Origin: Burkholderiaceae bacterium
GTDB lineage: Bacteria > Pseudomonadota > Gammaproteobacteria > Burkholderiales > Burkholderiaceae_C
Direction: 5' to 3'
DNA: 9,685 nt
Assembly (NCBI GenBank): GCA_017999135.1
Contig: JAGOBT010000081.1
Span: 1 to 9,685 of the forward strand
A program made the position numbers and the translations under genes. Of this stretch, positions 6,150 through 9,685 are shown piece after piece. How positions within the stretch are numbered: position 1 is the first letter of the stretch; every line of letters begins with the position of its first letter. The notes below the pieces were generated by a model that was not told the origin of the DNA, ran no database searches, and worked only from the letters and a program-made list of their open reading frames with translations.

Positions 6150-8039
6150 ATGGCTGATCCGAAGGACGGCGAAAGCTTCTTCCGCAAGGTGGTTCGCTTC
6201 GTGGCCAACCCGGCCACCGACTGGTCGGACGTGGCCACACGCCAGGACGACGGCAATGAGCTGGAGAAGTCCGAGCTCAAGGCCATGGTCGAGCGCAAGC
6301 GCCGCAATGACTTCGTGCGCAAGCGTGAGCTCGACACCCTGCGCAAGCTGCGTCGTGACGGCCTGTCGCCCGAGCAGTTGGCGGCGCTGGGTGGCTCGTC
6401 GAAGGTCGATGACTCCGAAGTGCGCCTGTCCGACGGCGCGGGGGCCCGCGCCGATGTGGGCGTGAAGGCCAAGATCGACGAGATCGAGCAGCAGATGGTC
6501 GGCGAGCAGGTGCCGCGTGAGCCAGTGGTGCGCCAGCGCCCAGCGCCCCGTCGCGCGCCGGTGGCACCGCAGCACCCGACTGATTTCTACACCGCCCCCA
6601 CCGAGCCGGCCGCGTTCGAGCGCCACAGGCCGCCGCCTGCCATGGCGCCCGCCACCGCCGCAGCACAGCCGCCGGCACCGGGCGCGCTGGATGGGATGCC
6701 GTCGCTGCCGACCCTGCCCGACAGCCATTTCCCGCCGGCGGTGCTACCACGTGTGCCGGGCGTGGCGCCACTGCGCAGCCCGCCGCCTGGGGTCGTCAGC
6801 ACCTGGGCCCCGGCGAGCAAGTCTGCGCCGCGACCAACCGACCGGACCGACCTGCTGCTGCCCGACCTGCCCGTCCAGCCGATCGGCGGCGCCGGGCTGC
6901 CGCGCAGTGACGGCAGCTTCGATCCGAACAGCCGGTTTGCGGTCGAAGTGAACGAGGTGGTGCACGACCCCGAACTGGACGAGGCGGTGATCGCCTTCGC
7001 CAATGCCGACTTCAATCAATGTGAGCAAGCGCTGACAAACCTGTGCCAGCCGAATGCGGCGCGCGGTGGCCATGCCGAGACCTGGCTGGTGTTGTTCGAC
7101 CTGTACCGAGCCACCGGGCAGCAGCACAAGTTCGAGAGCTTGTCGCTGGAGTTCGCCAACCGCTTCGACCGCTCGTCACCGCAGTGGTACTCGCTGCCGC
7201 GCCGCGTGGCCGACGCGGCGGCCGACGAGCGGCCCGACACCCGCGGCGTGAAGGGCGACATCGGCTGGGTGAGCCCGGCCGTGCTGGATGTGGAGGCCGT
7301 GGGCCGCCTGCGGTCGAGCACGCTGCAGCTGCCCCTGCCCTGGGTGCTGGACTGGTCGGCGCTGGAATCGGTGGACGCCGAAGCGGCGTCGCAGTTGCAC
7401 CTGCTGTTCCGCCAGTGGGCACCGCAGCCGATCGACATGCGCTGGATCGACGCCGACCGGCTGCTGCAGGCGCTGCAGGACGCCGCGCCCACCGGCGTGC
7501 GTGATGCCGACCCGGCGTTCTGGATGGTGCGGCTCGAGGCGCTGCGTCTGTCGAACCGGCCTGACCAGTTCGACGAGACGGCCATCGACTACTGCGTCAC
7601 CTACGAGGTGTCGCCGCCATCCTGGGAACGGGCGCGCTGCCAGGTGCGCGGTGCCAATGCCACCAATTCCACCACCACGCCGACGATGTCCATCGTCAGC
7701 GAGGTGCATTCCAGCTTCCTCGAATCAGGCCTGCTCGACGACAGCCACGCCGGGCAGGAGATGGCGACGGTCGAACTGTCGGGCCAGCTGTCGGGCGACA
7801 TCGGCGGCATCCTGCAGCAGCTGGACCGCAAGCTGGGCGCCGCCACGCTGGTGCAGGTGTCGTGCGCAAGGCTGATCCGGGTCGACTTCATCGCCGCCGG
7901 CGACCTGCTGAACTGGGTGCTCGCCAAGCAGAGCGAGAACCGCAGCATCACCTTCCAGGACGCCCACCGCCTGGTGGCGCTGTTCTTTGGCGCCATGGGC
8001 ATCAACGAGCACGCCCGCGTGCAGGTGCCGCGCGACTGA
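6150..8039 (+). CDS. Unnamed protein with two STAS-like modules, between dksA and hslV
   Basis: I do not recognise a named function. The 629-residue protein has a basic, helical N-terminal part (1-115, with FFRKVVRFVANPATDW and KSELKAMVERKRRNDFVRKR), a Pro/Ala-rich linker (about 120-255), a helical segment (about 273-345, with ETWLVLFDLYRATGQQ at 310-325), a first STAS-like module (about 366-445), a Trp-rich connector (455-498, ending DYCVTYEVSPPSWERARC) and a second STAS-like module (about 536-628). The two modules align without gaps at an offset of 170 residues, sharing L405/L575, VD 408-409/578-579, AA 412-413/582-583 and DA 434-435/604-605. No signal peptide or membrane span is seen, so it is probably cytoplasmic. 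STAS domains often mediate regulatory protein contacts. The ATG at 6150 is 30 nt after dksA, with a poor ribosome site; co-transcription is likely. Confidence 0.85.
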   Translation: MADPKDGESFFRKVVRFVANPATDWSDVATRQDDGNELEKSELKAMVERKRRNDFVRKRELDTLRKLRRDGLSPEQLAALGGSSKVDDSEVRLSDGAGARADVGVKAKIDEIEQQMVGEQVPREPVVRQRPAPRRAPVAPQHPTDFYTAPTEPAAFERHRPPPAMAPATAAAQPPAPGALDGMPSLPTLPDSHFPPAVLPRVPGVAPLRSPPPGVVSTWAPASKSAPRPTDRTDLLLPDLPVQPIGGAGLPRSDGSFDPNSRFAVEVNEVVHDPELDEAVIAFANADFNQCEQALTNLCQPNAARGGHAETWLVLFDLYRATGQQHKFESLSLEFANRFDRSSPQWYSLPRRVADAAADERPDTRGVKGDIGWVSPAVLDVEAVGRLRSSTLQLPLPWVLDWSALESVDAEAASQLHLLFRQWAPQPIDMRWIDADRLLQALQDAAPTGVRDADPAFWMVRLEALRLSNRPDQFDETAIDYCVTYEVSPPSWERARCQVRGANATNSTTTPTMSIVSEVHSSFLESGLLDDSHAGQEMATVELSGQLSGDIGGILQQLDRKLGAATLVQVSCARLIRVDFIAAGDLLNWVLAKQSENRSITFQDAHRLVALFFGAMGINEHARVQVPRD

Positions 8040-8090
8040 TGCTCTCTGCGGCCCGCCGCTGGCGGCCGCCTCTACTGAACGGAACACCCC

Positions 8091-8635
8091 ATGGAACCCT
8101 TCCACGGCACCACCATCGTGAGCGTGCGCCGCCAGACCCCGCAAGGCTGGCAGGTGGCGCTGGGCGGCGACGGCCAGGTCACGCTGGGCCACATCATCGT
8201 CAAGGCCAGCGCACGCAAGGTGCGCAAGCTGCACCGCGACACGGTGCTGGCCGGCTTTGCCGGTGCCACGGCCGACGCCTTCACGTTGTTCGAGCGCTTC
8301 GAGGCCAAGCTGGAGAAGCACCAGGGCCACCTGGTGCGCTCGGCCATCGAGTTGACCAAGGACTGGCGCACCGACCGGGTGCTGCGCCGGCTGGAGGCCA
8401 TGCTGGCCGTGGCCGACCGCGAGGCCAGCCTGATCATCACCGGCAACGGCGACGTGCTGGAGCCTGAGCACGGCATCGTCGCCATCGGCTCGGGCGGTGC
8501 CTATGCGCAGGCCGCCGCGCGGGCGCTGCTGCAGCACACCGAGATGGGTGCCGCCGACATCGTCAAGCAGTCGCTCGTGATCGCTGGCGACCTGTGCATC
8601 TACACCAACCAGAACCACACGATCGAGGTCTTGGC

Positions 8636-8639
<4 letters not shown>
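8091..8639 (+). CDS. hslV: HslV (ClpQ) peptidase subunit of the HslVU protease
   Basis: HslV is the proteasome-like threonine peptidase that degrades proteins unfolded by HslU. The 182-residue product reads [14 protein letters not shown], so the catalytic threonine is T7 and a six-residue leader ending in glycine must be removed to expose it; E. coli needs only Met removal. The rest is canonical: GDGQVTLG (26-33), lysine K43 at the place of E. coli K33, [20 protein letters not shown] (56-75), [13 protein letters not shown] (91-103), [10 protein letters not shown] (113-122), [15 protein letters not shown] (133-147) and GDLCIYTN (166-173). A four-residue insertion (around TPQGW, 16-20) lengthens the first beta hairpin. 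The ATG at 8091 has only a weak GGAA (8081-8084) upstream. The stop overlaps the hslU start. Confidence 0.97.

Positions 8640-9685
<1,046 letters not shown>

Noticed and set aside
8048..8069. GCGGCC/GGCCGC inverted repeat between the STAS gene and hslV as a terminator
   Set aside because: The arms are only six bases in very GC-rich DNA and no T-run follows; the repeat is likely chance, and termination here would cut off hslV.

Overview
The window is GC-rich, tightly packed chromosomal DNA of a betaproteobacterium, most likely order Burkholderiales (Rubrivivax/Leptothrix-like lineages would fit, but genus is a guess). Three things point there: the order corC-lnt-glyQ-glyS, a DksA whose zinc finger keeps one cysteine, and an HslV with a short MEPFHG leader before its catalytic threonine. 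No mobile element, tRNA, rRNA or CRISPR array was seen. The largest gene-free stretch is the 174-nt divergent region at 4045-4218.

Left half, minus strand (1-4044): an operon-like run read leftward, corC (soluble CBS-pair CorC/YbeX type) - lnt (apolipoprotein N-acyltransferase) - glyQ (glycyl-tRNA synthetase alpha) - glyS (beta subunit, cut by the window edge). The spacing is very tight: corC and lnt overlap by 4 nt with an apparent TTG start for lnt, and glyQ and glyS are 1 nt apart.

Right half, plus strand (4219-9685): a COG0523/CobW-like metal-handling GTPase with a histidine-rich loop, dksA with an Ala/Pro/Lys-rich N-terminal extension, a 629-aa unnamed protein with two STAS-like modules, then hslV and hslU (the HslVU/ClpQY protease, hslU truncated at the window end). 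A good sigma70-like -10 (TACAAT) followed by a GC-rich stretch lies just before dksA, so dksA and the genes after it may form a unit separable from the GTPase gene. hslV and hslU overlap as ATGA.

Most of the window is housekeeping. The parts that deserve a second look are: the double-STAS protein between dksA and hslVU, whose two modules align without gaps at a fixed 170-residue offset; the pairing of a putative zinc-handling GTPase with a DksA that has lost three of four zinc ligands; the histone-H1-like tail on DksA; and clustered GACACC/GGTGTC motifs in the divergent intergenic region. I do not see a clearly new defence or mobile system.
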